64,000 bases of DNA from Rhodovulum sp. (GCA_002706605.1 PALT01000037.1:1-64000); one strand, 5' to 3'. Shown: positions 25,309-32,969, counted from the stretch's first letter. Notes: a model not told the origin generated them from the letters alone. A program made the numbers and translations.

Positions 25309-26158
25309 CGAACTGCGGGTAGCCCGCGGTGGTGTACATCGAGCGCACGTAGTCATAGGCGCTGTCCTCGATGGCGACGAGGTCCATGCCGATGTATTTG
25401 TCGTTTTCCTCATGGGCGACGATACCGGCGATGATGTCCTGCTTGTTCTCAAGGATCGCGGTCTTGACGGCCTCGGCAGCCTCGGTCGGAACATGTGCGC
25501 CAACCATGATCATGTCGTTGGGCAGGTCGCCCGAACGCGCGATCATCTTGAAGAAGCCATAGGGCAGGCTCTCTTCTTTGGCGCGGATGCTCATGAAGGA
25601 GCCAGCGTTCATACCGATGGCGTCCACGTCACCGTTTTTCAGCGCCTCAAAGGCGATGTTTTTCGACGTGTGGGTCTTTTCCAGATCGTTCACCGGATCA
25701 ACACCGTGATCGGCCAGCGCCTGCATCGGGCAGAGCATGTTCGAGGTTGAACCGATATCGCCAAAGGCCACCTTTTTGCCCTTCAAGTCGGCGGGAACGT
25801 TGATGCCACTGTCGGCGCGCACAACGATGGCACAGTGGTAATCGGGGCGACCCAGACCGATCAGCGAGGTGGCGTTGGTCAGCTTGTTGATGACAACATA
25901 TTCCGCCGGACCCGAGACGACAAAATCGACGGTCTCACCGCGCAGGGCTTCGGCCGCTGCGGTGCGCGAGTTTACGGGGAAGAACTCAAACGTGTCGCCC
26001 GTCGCAGTTTCCAGAGCGGTCTTGAAGGGACCCCATTCCAGCTGAAGGCGTTCCATACCTTCAACGTCGGTTACAGCCAGTTTCCATGTCTCGGCAGCGG
26101 CGCCAAGGGCGGTCAGAGAGGCAAGGCCAAGGCCCAGCAGAACAGATTTGAATTTCAT
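25289..26158 (-). CDS. phnD: Phosphonate ABC transporter substrate-binding protein PhnD (second system)
   Basis: This periplasmic receptor has 289 residues, a signal peptide ending near GAAAE, and the PhnD-like fold (LAVTDVEGMERLQLEWGPFKTALE, DFVVSGPAEYVVI, LKGKKVAFGDIGSTSNML, MNAGSFMSIRAKE). It differs strongly from the PhnD at 33816, which argues for a different ligand. It is the first gene of the minus-strand operon, with GGAG before the ATG. Upstream lie a PhnF-type palindrome and a Pho-box-like array. Confidence 0.9.
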   Translation of the reverse strand: MKFKSVLLGLGLASLTALGAAAETWKLAVTDVEGMERLQLEWGPFKTALETATGDTFEFFPVNSRTAAAEALRGETVDFVVSGPAEYVVINKLTNATSLIGLGRPDYHCAIVVRADSGINVPADLKGKKVAFGDIGSTSNMLCPMQALADHGVDPVNDLEKTHTSKNIAFEALKNGDVDAIGMNAGSFMSIRAKEESLPYGFFKMIARSGDLPNDMIMVGAHVPTEAAEAVKTAILENKQDIIAGIVAHEENDKYIGMDLVAIEDSAYDYVRSMYTTAGYPQFDAFIGD

Positions 26159-26175
26159 GACAGACTCCGTTGAAA

Positions 26176-26191
26176 ATTCATCCGAATGAAT
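26176..26191. promoter_or_regulatory. PhnF operator, site 1 (upstream of minus-strand phnD operon)
   Basis: ATTCATCCGAATGAAT (from 26176) is a 16-bp palindrome. Its reverse complement is the ATTCATTCGGATGAAT found at 32901 and, with one mismatch, at 26361. It lies 18 bp upstream of the phnD start. Confidence 0.75.
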
Positions 26192-26197
26192 CGACGG

Positions 26198-26241
26198 ACC
26201 TGTAAAATCGCGGCGACACCAATGTGAAACCTATGTGAAAT
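26198..26241 (-). promoter_or_regulatory. Pho-box-like array upstream of minus-strand phnD operon
   Basis: On the minus strand TTTCACATAGG and TTTCACATTGG are tandem 11-nt units, followed in phase by TGTCGCCGCGA and TTTTACAGGTC. Pho boxes are 11-nt direct repeats of a CTGTCAT-like 7-mer plus a 4-nt linker. The match is to spacing and general sequence. Confidence 0.5.
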
Positions 26242-26301
26242 CGGCTGCCCCGCCCGACAGGCGCAGGTTCCTTGGCGTTTGTCATGGGTAAGGGTTTGAA
26301 T

Positions 26302-26346
26302 TTGTCACGCGATTGCATTGCAGTCGTCACCTCTCCGTCATACTGC
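26302..26346 (+). promoter_or_regulatory. Pho box upstream of phnF operon
   Basis: Four 11-nt units can be read as TTGTCAC-GCGA, TTGCATT-GCAG, TCGTCAC-CTCT and CCGTCAT-ACTG. Three of the four 7-mers match the CTGTCAT consensus well. It lies 15 bp upstream of the PhnF palindrome. Confidence 0.6.
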
Positions 26347-26360
26347 GGGCCTACGCAGAA

Positions 26361-26376
26361 ATTCATTCGGATGATT
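26361..26376. promoter_or_regulatory. PhnF operator, site 2 (upstream of phnF)
   Basis: ATTCATTCGGATGATT has one mismatch to the perfect palindrome at 32901. It ends 5 bp before the phnF ATG and so overlaps the position of the ribosome-binding site and transcript start, which suits autorepression. Confidence 0.75.
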
Positions 26377-26381
26377 TCAAC

Positions 26382-27101
26382 ATGACCAGAGAACGCTGGC
26401 GCGAAATTCGCGCTCTGATTGAACAGGACATCATGGACGGTGTGATGGAACCCGGGGCCAAACTGCCCACCGAGCCCGAGTTGGCACAGCTCTATGATGC
26501 TGGTCGCCACAGCGTGCGCCGTGCGGTGACGGAATTGGCCAAGGCGGGGTATCTCAGCGTCGAACAGGGGCGCGGCACCTTTGTGCAGGCCCGTCCGATG
26601 ATCGACTATAGCATCGGCAAACGCACCCGTATGCGGCGCAACCTTGGCGGCACGGGGATGGACCTGACGTCACAAGCTCTTGGCGCGGACCGGATGGCGG
26701 CCACGAAACGCGTGGCAGAGGCCTTGGGGATCGCAGAAGGCGCAGAGGTCGTCTCGACCCGCCGTCAGACCCTCGCCGATGGTATTCCGTTGAATTATGG
26801 GCGGCTGTTTCACGACGCGGCCCGCTTTGGTGAGTTTCCGGAACGGCGCGTGGCGCTGGGATCCACCACCGCCGTCTATAAGTCCTACGGGATCGACGAC
26901 TATGTTCGCGGGGAAACCCGCATCCACGCCCGCCCCGCGCGCGGGGACGAACCGCGTCTGCTGCACCAACACCCCGACATGCCGGTGCTTGTTGTGCGCG
27001 CGGTGGATCAGATGCTCGACGGTACGCCCATCGCCTTTACCGAGGTGGTTTGGTCGGCCGCGCGGGTCAAATTTTCCATCAACCCAGATGAGGATGACTA
27101 G
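26382..27101 (+). CDS. phnF: GntR/HutC-family regulator of phosphonate metabolism PhnF
   Basis: The 239-residue regulator has a GntR winged helix (RWREIRALIEQDIMDGVMEPGAKLPTEPELAQLYDAGRHSVRRAVTELAKAGYLSVEQGRGTFV, split here only for description of residues 4-68) and a UTRA effector domain to the C-terminus. The start at 26382 matches the family; the open frame before it covers the operator. It heads the phnFGHIJKLM operon and is divergent from the second phnD. Three copies of one palindrome, before phnF, before the divergent phnD and before phnC, are its probable binding sites. Confidence 0.92.
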   Translation: MTRERWREIRALIEQDIMDGVMEPGAKLPTEPELAQLYDAGRHSVRRAVTELAKAGYLSVEQGRGTFVQARPMIDYSIGKRTRMRRNLGGTGMDLTSQALGADRMAATKRVAEALGIAEGAEVVSTRRQTLADGIPLNYGRLFHDAARFGEFPERRVALGSTTAVYKSYGIDDYVRGETRIHARPARGDEPRLLHQHPDMPVLVVRAVDQMLDGTPIAFTEVVWSAARVKFSINPDEDD

Positions 27102-27545
27102 ATGAACAGGCAGATCGGTGAACTGGCCGGACGCACCCATGAGGACGTCCTGAGTGTGCTGGCCCGCGCGGACGCAACGCGGCTCAAGGCCTTTGCAGAG
27201 CCATTGATCACCGATCTCGGGGACATCGAGGTACGTGAAAACCGCACGGGTCTTGTCATGCTGCCCATGCGTGACACGGCACAGGGCGTGCATTTCCATC
27301 TGGGCGAAGTGTTGATGAGCGAGGCGCGCATTTCTGCCGCGGGGATTGAGGGGTACGGGATGCGCCGTGGCCGCGATCTTGAGGCGGCGATGGCGATGGC
27401 ACTGGTGGATCTCTGCGTGGCCTTGGGCCTGCGCCACGACGACTGTGCCGCCTTTGTCGAGGCCGAGGCGCAAAGCCAAACCGCCGAGGATGAGGCCACT
27501 CTTAAACGTGTTGAGGCCACCCGCGTCGATATGGAGACCTTCTGA
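27102..27545 (+). CDS. phnG: C-P lyase complex subunit PhnG
   Basis: PhnG is part of the PhnG2H2I2J2 core that attaches the phosphonate to ribose, displacing adenine from ATP, before C-P cleavage. The 147-residue product has the family pattern VLARADATRLKAF, ENRTGLVMLPMRDT, FHLGEVLMSEARI and GYGMRRGRDLEAAMAMALVDLC. It starts directly after phnF, and its stop overlaps the phnH start as TGATG. Confidence 0.9.
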   Translation: MNRQIGELAGRTHEDVLSVLARADATRLKAFAEPLITDLGDIEVRENRTGLVMLPMRDTAQGVHFHLGEVLMSEARISAAGIEGYGMRRGRDLEAAMAMALVDLCVALGLRHDDCAAFVEAEAQSQTAEDEATLKRVEATRVDMETF

Positions 27546-28081
27546 TGCAGACCGCCCCTGTCCCTTCTGACTTTGAGACACGCACCAACGCCACCTATGA
27601 CGCCCTTATGTGGGCGCTGTCGCGTCCGGGCCTGATCCGCGATCTGCCCGCGCCCGGTGTCGAGGGTGTGATCGACGCGCTCATTGACCGCGAATGCGCC
27701 GTGCACGCCGGTACACCCGATCTCTGTGCCTATGCCGCCCAGACGGGCGCGGCGATTGTTCCGCTGGCCAAGGCGGACCATGTAATCCTGCCCGATGCGC
27801 AGACGCCTGCGATGCTGCGCGATCTGCGTCAGGGGTCGGACATGCACCCCGAAGACGGCGCGACCCTGATCCTTATAGCGACGCTTGGCACGGGTCAGGC
27901 CCTGCGCCTGACGGGGCCGGGCGTTGATGGTCATATCGACGTGCGGGTGGACGGTCTGACCGATGGGTTCTGGCAGATGCGGCGCGACGTGATGCGCTAT
28001 CCCATGGGGTTCGAAATTTTCCTGATCGACGGCAGCCGCGTCATGGGCCTGCCCCGATCCACCACTGTCGAGGTGCTCTGA
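27545..28081 (+). CDS. phnH: C-P lyase complex subunit PhnH
   Basis: PhnH is the structural partner of PhnG, I and J in the carbon-phosphorus lyase core. At 178 residues it shows the family features FETRTNATYDALMWALSRPGL, a GADT-like region replaced by EDGATLILIATLG, LRLTGPGVDGHIDV, and PMGFEIFLIDGSRVMGLPRSTTVE. It is a little shorter than the E. coli protein (about 194). It overlaps phnG by 1 nt; 34 bp with an AGGAG site separate it from phnI. Confidence 0.9.
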   Translation: MQTAPVPSDFETRTNATYDALMWALSRPGLIRDLPAPGVEGVIDALIDRECAVHAGTPDLCAYAAQTGAAIVPLAKADHVILPDAQTPAMLRDLRQGSDMHPEDGATLILIATLGTGQALRLTGPGVDGHIDVRVDGLTDGFWQMRRDVMRYPMGFEIFLIDGSRVMGLPRSTTVEVL

Positions 28082-28115
28082 TGTCCGCAGCGGTCCAAGC
28101 GATAGGAGTGGTCAC

Positions 28116-29213
28116 ATGGCCTATGTAGCAACCCGTGGCGGCGAGCGCGCCATCGAACAATCCCAACGCCTGTTCAAAGCGGAAATGGGCGCAATCACCC
28201 CAGAGCGCGTCGCGGAACTGCGCGCTGCCTTGCCCTATCTGATCGACCGCGTGATGGGGGAGGCGTCTCTTTATGATGAAGACCTTGCCGCGCTGGCGCT
28301 CGCCCAAACGGGGGGCGAGATGTATGAGGCGGCTTTGCTGCTGCGCGCGTGGCGCACGACACAGCCGCGCCTGCAGGTGGCACAGCCGGTCACGCAAGAC
28401 GCGTTGTTTACGCATCGCCGCATCTCTGCCGCGTTCAAAGATATTCCCGGCGGTCAGGTGCTGGGACCGACGTTGGATTATTCGCACCGCATCCTTGCGA
28501 CCGAGGTCCTGACCGGCGACACACACACACCCGCGCCGGTGGAACCCGCCGCGAAGCCATCCCCCGCCCGCCAACCGTCGGTGGCAGCATGGCAGGCCGA
28601 GAACGGGTTGCTTGACCCCGCCGTGCCGGATCAGACCCTTGGCAATGACATCCCCGACGTCACGCGCGAACCGCTGCTGTTTCCGGCGAAACGCGCGCAT
28701 ACGTTGCAATCACTGGCGCGCGCCGAAACGGGGGGGGCTCTGGCCCTTGGCTATGCGGCACAGCGCGGCTATGGGCAGGCGCATCCGACGGTGAACGAAT
28801 TGCGGCTGGCCGAGGCCGAGATCGTCGTCGAACACCCGCGCGGCACACGGTTCAGCGCGGGCCGCGTCAAGATTTCCCAAGCCGAGGTCGTCGACAAAAA
28901 AGGCGCGGGCCTACGCCTTGGGTTTTCTGCGACCATGGGCTGGAACGAGGTCAAGGTGATCGCGGCTGCGACGCTTGACCTGAACGCGCCAGGCGCGCCC
29001 AAAGGTGCCCCGACCGAAGAGGAATTCTTTCTCTATCACACCGAGGGCGTCGAGGCGTCGGGCTTTTGCATCCACTTCAAGCTGCCCCATTACGTCACCT
29101 TTCAGTCCTCGCTTGACGCGATGCGTGATGCCAAGGCCAAGGCCGCCGCACAGCAGGCCCAGCCCGCAGAGGCCGACGCGACCGAACACCCCACGACGGA
29201 GCCCGCGCAATGA
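28116..29213 (+). CDS. phnI: C-P lyase complex subunit PhnI (divergent)
   Basis: PhnI is the nucleosidase-like subunit that, with G, H and L, couples MgATP and phosphonate to give ribose-1-phosphonate triphosphate. The 365-residue protein keeps AYVATRGGERAIEQSQRL, IDRVMGEASLYDEDLAALAL, RRISAAFKDIPGGQVLGPT, GYAAQRGYGQAHP and the PhnJ-facing His pair (CIHFKLPHYV, His320 and His325). The conserved segment after the VKISQAEVV stretch, GF-x4-G-x-NE-x-K in the family, reads GFSATMGWNEVKVIAA and loses the usual Arg of NERK. Its end overlaps phnJ by 4 nt. The divergence parallels that of PhnJ. Confidence 0.88.
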   Translation: MAYVATRGGERAIEQSQRLFKAEMGAITPERVAELRAALPYLIDRVMGEASLYDEDLAALALAQTGGEMYEAALLLRAWRTTQPRLQVAQPVTQDALFTHRRISAAFKDIPGGQVLGPTLDYSHRILATEVLTGDTHTPAPVEPAAKPSPARQPSVAAWQAENGLLDPAVPDQTLGNDIPDVTREPLLFPAKRAHTLQSLARAETGGALALGYAAQRGYGQAHPTVNELRLAEAEIVVEHPRGTRFSAGRVKISQAEVVDKKGAGLRLGFSATMGWNEVKVIAAATLDLNAPGAPKGAPTEEEFFLYHTEGVEASGFCIHFKLPHYVTFQSSLDAMRDAKAKAAAQQAQPAEADATEHPTTEPAQ

Positions 29214-30124
29214 CCCTTGCCTCTTTGACCCGCGATTGGGAACCCATGGCCTATGGGTTTCTGGACGCCTCTGCCAAGCGTGAAATCCGCCGCAAGACGC
29301 TCAAGGCGATTTCCGTGCCCGGCTGTCAGATGCCCTACGCCTCACGCGAGGTGCCGATGGCGCGCGGTTGGGGCACGGGCGGTTTGCAGGTGTCCTGTAC
29401 TTTGATCAACCCGACCACCCGTATCAAGGTGATCGACCAAGGCGCCGACGACAGCGTGAACGCGGCCTCTATCCGCCGGTTTCTGGCCCGCGTTTCAGGC
29501 GCGCCGACCACGACGGACACGTTAGAGGCCGATCTGATCCAGTCCCGCCACCGCATCCCCGAAGAGCGGCTGCGCGAGGATCAGGTGCTGGTCCTGCAGG
29601 TGCCAAACCCCGAACCTCTGCGCCCCGTTCAGCCCAATATGTCTATCGCCCGCCAAATGCACGCCGATGCCGATTACGGGCGGATGTGGTTGCAACTCTA
29701 TGAACAGATCGTGCGCGCCGGACGCGTGATGCAGGGGGCGTCTTACCCCAGCCTCGTGAACGGGCGCTTTGTCATGACGCCCTCGCCGATCCCGCGTTGG
29801 GACGTGCCGAAACTGCACATGGCCAAGCATCTGACCCTGCTGTCCGCAGGCCGAGAAAAGCGTCTGCATGCGGTGCCGCCCTTTACCAAAGTTGAACCGC
29901 TGGTCTTTGACGATGTGCCCTACAAGGTCGAAGAGCACGCGCATCTGATGTGCCATCGCTCGGGTCTCAAGGGCTTTTTCATGAACGAAATCCCGCAGGC
30001 CGATGGCACGTCGATCCATGAGGTGTCCGACAGCGATCTGGGCGTCAAGGCGATCCACCGCACAGAGGGCGCACCGGTTGAGATCGGTGCGACATGGTAT
30101 GAAAACGGGGAGATGGGCCAATGA
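29210..30124 (+). CDS. phnJ: PhnJ-family C-P lyase subunit lacking radical and Fe-S cysteines
   Basis: PhnJ normally cleaves the C-P bond with a SAM-derived radical. The 304-residue frame is intact and keeps the fold: VPGCQMPYASREVPM with Gly38 (E. coli Gly32), RGWGTGGLQVS, VIDQGADDSVNAASIR, IQSRHRIPE, VPNPEPLRP, PSPIPRWDVPKLHM, GREKRLHAVPPFTKVE. At the radical centre E. coli has Cys241, 244, 266 (4Fe-4S) and 272 (thiyl). Here the aligned residues are His245, Cys248, Val272 and Gly278 (HLMCHRSG and HEVSDSDLG). Three of four are gone, so the canonical mechanism is not possible by sequence. His245, Cys248 and His270 might hold another metal. It lies between phnI and phnK, both overlapping it by 4 nt. 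Confidence 0.85.
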   Translation: MTLASLTRDWEPMAYGFLDASAKREIRRKTLKAISVPGCQMPYASREVPMARGWGTGGLQVSCTLINPTTRIKVIDQGADDSVNAASIRRFLARVSGAPTTTDTLEADLIQSRHRIPEERLREDQVLVLQVPNPEPLRPVQPNMSIARQMHADADYGRMWLQLYEQIVRAGRVMQGASYPSLVNGRFVMTPSPIPRWDVPKLHMAKHLTLLSAGREKRLHAVPPFTKVEPLVFDDVPYKVEEHAHLMCHRSGLKGFFMNEIPQADGTSIHEVSDSDLGVKAIHRTEGAPVEIGATWYENGEMGQ

Positions 30125-30921
30125 CGGTGCAGCAGATGGACGCCCCGCGCCTGATTACAACGCGCCCCTTGCTGATCGCGCAGGGGGTGTCGAAATCCTA
30201 TGGGTCGGTCAAGGCGCTGCAGGATGTGTCGGCCACGGTCTATCCCGGCGAAGTTCTGGGGATCGTGGGCGAAAGCGGCTCGGGCAAATCGACCTTTTTG
30301 CGGTCTCTGAACCTCGAAGAAACGCCGGACAGCGGGTCCTATACACTTGATCTGCCCGACGTGCAGGGCAACCTGTTCGACCTTGATCGGTTCGCGCGCC
30401 GGATGCTGTGCGCGACCAAGATCGGGATCGTTTACCAGAACCCGCATCTGGGCCTGCTGATGAAACATTCCTCGTCGGGCAATGTCGCCGAGCGGCTGTT
30501 GGTCGCCGGAGAGCGGCGGTTCGCAGTGCTGCGGGAAAAGGCGCGCGAGGCGCTGGATGCCTCGGAGTTTCCGCTCAGCCGTATGGACGCGCCACCGGTC
30601 GAACTGTCGGGCGGGATGCAACAGCGCGTGCAATTGGCCAAGGCCATCGCGCTTGAACCCGCGCTGTTGCTGTTGGATGAGCCGACGACGGGCCTTGACG
30701 TCAGCGTTCAGGCCTTGGTCCTCGACACGCTCAAACGGCTGCAACAAGAGCGCAAGATCACCATGGTGATCGTGTCGCACGATCTGGGCGTGATCCGCAC
30801 GCTGGCGGATCGGGTAATGGTGATGAAGGGCGGGCGCGTGGTCGAAGCGGGCCTTGCCGATCAGGTCTTTCAAGACCCCCAGCACGCCTATACGCAACAA
30901 TTGGTACATGCAAAGCTATGA
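30121..30921 (+). CDS. phnK: C-P lyase system ATP-binding protein PhnK
   Basis: PhnK is an ABC-type ATPase that binds the C-P lyase core at PhnJ rather than working as a transporter. It has Walker A GESGSGKST, the PhnK-type Q-loop IVYQNPHLGLLMKHSSSGN, signature LSGGMQQRVQLAKA, Walker B LLLLDEPTTGLD and IVSHDLGVIR. At 266 residues it is normal in length. It overlaps phnJ and phnL by 4 nt each. All catalytic motifs are intact, although the PhnJ it should contact is aberrant. Confidence 0.92.
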   Translation: MTVQQMDAPRLITTRPLLIAQGVSKSYGSVKALQDVSATVYPGEVLGIVGESGSGKSTFLRSLNLEETPDSGSYTLDLPDVQGNLFDLDRFARRMLCATKIGIVYQNPHLGLLMKHSSSGNVAERLLVAGERRFAVLREKAREALDASEFPLSRMDAPPVELSGGMQQRVQLAKAIALEPALLLLDEPTTGLDVSVQALVLDTLKRLQQERKITMVIVSHDLGVIRTLADRVMVMKGGRVVEAGLADQVFQDPQHAYTQQLVHAKL

Positions 30922-31637
30922 CACGGATCCTTGACGTTCGCGGCCTGTCCAAAGGCTTTGAGATGCACCATCTCGGGGCGCAGATGCAGGCCTTTTCCGA
31001 CATTTCCCTGACCTTGGATGCAGGCGAGTTCCTGCTGCTCAAGGGGCGCAACGGGGCAGGGAAATCGACCCTGCTTCGCACGCTCTACCGCAGCTATCTG
31101 GCGCAATCGGGGCAGATCCTGTTTCATTCGTCGCACGGGGTGATCGACCTTGCCCGCGCGGCGGATGTCGATGTCACCTTCCTGCGCCGCACGGAAATCG
31201 GGTTCGTGACACAATTCCTGACCGCCCGCCCGCGCGTCAGCGCCGAGGCCCTTGTGGCCGAACCCCTGCGTCTGGCGGGACATGGTGCGGCGGACGCGCT
31301 TGAACAGGCGCGTCATTGGCTGGCGGCGTTCGGGGTCAAGCAGGCCCTCTGGGCGGCCTATCCCACGACCTTTTCCGGCGGCGAACAGCAAAAGGTGAAC
31401 CTTGCCCGCGCGCTGATCCTGCCGCAACGCCTGTTGATGCTGGATGAGCCGACGGCGTCGCTGGACGCCTCCGCGCGCGCCGCGCTGATCGACCGGCTGG
31501 CCGATCTCAAGGCGCAAGGCACAGCGATGATCGGCGTGTTCCACCACCCCGGCGATGTGGCACAGCTGATCGACCGCGAAATCGACCTCACCCCCGATGC
31601 CCCGCAAATGGAGGACCGCACCGATGTGGTTGTCTGA
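30918..31637 (+). CDS. phnL: C-P lyase system ATP-binding protein PhnL
   Basis: This is the second ABC-type ATPase of the C-P lyase machine, needed with PhnG, H and I for ribosylation of the phosphonate. The 239-residue protein shows Walker A GRNGAGKST, FVTQFLTARPRVSAEALVAEPL, signature FSGGEQQKVNLARA, Walker B LMLDEPTASLD and IGVFHHPGDV in place of the switch-His loop. It overlaps phnK by 4 nt and phnM by 14 nt. Confidence 0.92.
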   Translation: MTRILDVRGLSKGFEMHHLGAQMQAFSDISLTLDAGEFLLLKGRNGAGKSTLLRTLYRSYLAQSGQILFHSSHGVIDLARAADVDVTFLRRTEIGFVTQFLTARPRVSAEALVAEPLRLAGHGAADALEQARHWLAAFGVKQALWAAYPTTFSGGEQQKVNLARALILPQRLLMLDEPTASLDASARAALIDRLADLKAQGTAMIGVFHHPGDVAQLIDREIDLTPDAPQMEDRTDVVV

Positions 31638-32811
31638 CTTTACGCTTGTTTTGCCCGAGACCGTTGAACGCGGTTCGGTTCGCATCGAAAACGGCCAGAT
31701 CACCGAGATCGTCAGCCACGCCGTCCCCGGCGGGATCGAGGGCAAGGGGCAGACCCTGATGCCCGGTTTTATCGACATGCATGGCGACATGATCGAGCAA
31801 GAGCTGGAGCCGCGCGCGGGCGTCGATTTCCCGATGCCTGTGGCCTTGGGGGCGCTGGACGCGCGGCTTGCGGCCAGTGGTGTCACCACCGCCTATGCGT
31901 CCGTGTCGTTTTCGCGCGGGGTACGGGATGGGGAACGGCGGTCCTTTGCGCATACCTCGAACATCATCCGCCAATTGCACGCGGCCATGCCCGAGATGCG
32001 CATTGATCACCGTATCCACGCGCGCTTTGACATCACGTTCGAAAATGCGGTTGGCGTTTTGGGTCAGTTGATCGATGACGATCAGGTCGATCTGGTCTCG
32101 CTGATGGATCACACCCCCGGACAGGGTCAGTATCGCAACCTCGAAATCCACATCAAAAACAAGGCCGCGCATCACGGTATCTCCGAGACCGAAGCACGCC
32201 AGATGGTGGCCAATGCCATCGCCGAACGCACCCGCCCCCAAGACGTGATCCTTGGCAATATGCAAACCGTCGCCAAGATGTGTCACGCCCATGGTGTCGC
32301 CTTGGCCAGCCACGATGACGACACCGTGGACAAGGCGCGTCTGATGGCCAGCCTTGGCGCGGTTATCGCCGAGTTTCCGGTCACGATGGTCGCCGCATCC
32401 GAAGCGGTCTCCAAGGGCATGATGACGGCCATGGGCGCACCCAACGCCATGCGTGGACAGAGCTATTCTGGCAATTTGTCGGCGCGGGATCTGCATGCGG
32501 CGGGCTTGTTGTCGATCCTTGCCGCCGACTATCACCCCGCCGCCATTCTGCCGGCGGTGCGTATCCTTGCAGCCAGCGATCCGGACGGTCTGGCGGGGGC
32601 CGCGCGCCTTGCCACGGCCAATCCGGCGCAGGCGCTTGGGCTGACCGATCGCGGCGTGATTGCCGTGGGCAAACGCGCGGACCTGATCGTCGCCGACCCG
32701 CGTGACAGGATTTGCCTGACCTTGTCCAACGGCCAGGTGGTCTATGGGAATGGCACGATTCCGATGCCGAGCGTGCACAGTCAGACCGCGACGCGACCGG
32801 CCTTTGCCTAA
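31624..32811 (+). CDS. phnM: Alpha-D-ribose 1-methylphosphonate 5-triphosphate diphosphatase PhnM
   Basis: PhnM removes diphosphate from the ribosylated phosphonate, giving the 5-phosphate that PhnJ cleaves. The 395-residue amidohydrolase has MPGFIDMHGDMIEQELEPR, SLMDHTPGQGQYRN, the metal/active-site block ALASHDDDTVDKARL, GAPNAMRGQSYSGNLSA and LAADYHPAAI. The ATG at 31624 lies inside phnL (14-nt overlap); the nine extra codons upstream are out of family pattern. It closes the phnFGHIJKLM operon. A second PhnM-like gene is at 21728. Confidence 0.92.
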   Translation: MWLSDFTLVLPETVERGSVRIENGQITEIVSHAVPGGIEGKGQTLMPGFIDMHGDMIEQELEPRAGVDFPMPVALGALDARLAASGVTTAYASVSFSRGVRDGERRSFAHTSNIIRQLHAAMPEMRIDHRIHARFDITFENAVGVLGQLIDDDQVDLVSLMDHTPGQGQYRNLEIHIKNKAAHHGISETEARQMVANAIAERTRPQDVILGNMQTVAKMCHAHGVALASHDDDTVDKARLMASLGAVIAEFPVTMVAASEAVSKGMMTAMGAPNAMRGQSYSGNLSARDLHAAGLLSILAADYHPAAILPAVRILAASDPDGLAGAARLATANPAQALGLTDRGVIAVGKRADLIVADPRDRICLTLSNGQVVYGNGTIPMPSVHSQTATRPAFA

Positions 32812-32847
32812 GGCCATTCGCACAGCCTACATCGCAACTTAGGAAAA

Positions 32848-32880
32848 CTGTCATATTGAGGTTGTCCCGCTGTTACTGAC
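32848..32880 (+). promoter_or_regulatory. Pho box upstream of phnC
   Basis: CTGTCAT-ATTG, AGGTTGT-CCCG, CTGTTAC-TGAC are three 11-nt units, the first an exact match to the Pho half-site and the third close. It lies 20 bp upstream of the PhnF palindrome, the same order as at the phnF promoter. Confidence 0.6.
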
Positions 32881-32900
32881 GCGGCCTATCCCTTTCTTAA

Positions 32901-32916
32901 ATTCATTCGGATGAAT
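32901..32916. promoter_or_regulatory. PhnF operator, site 3 (upstream of phnC)
   Basis: ATTCATTCGGATGAAT is a perfect 16-bp palindrome except for the two central base pairs, matching sites at 26176 and 26361. It lies 53 bp before the phnC start. Confidence 0.8.
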
Positions 32917-32969
32917 CGCCTGCACAAGAAATTGCACCACGGCGCATCCGCATTTTAAGGGTAAGGACC

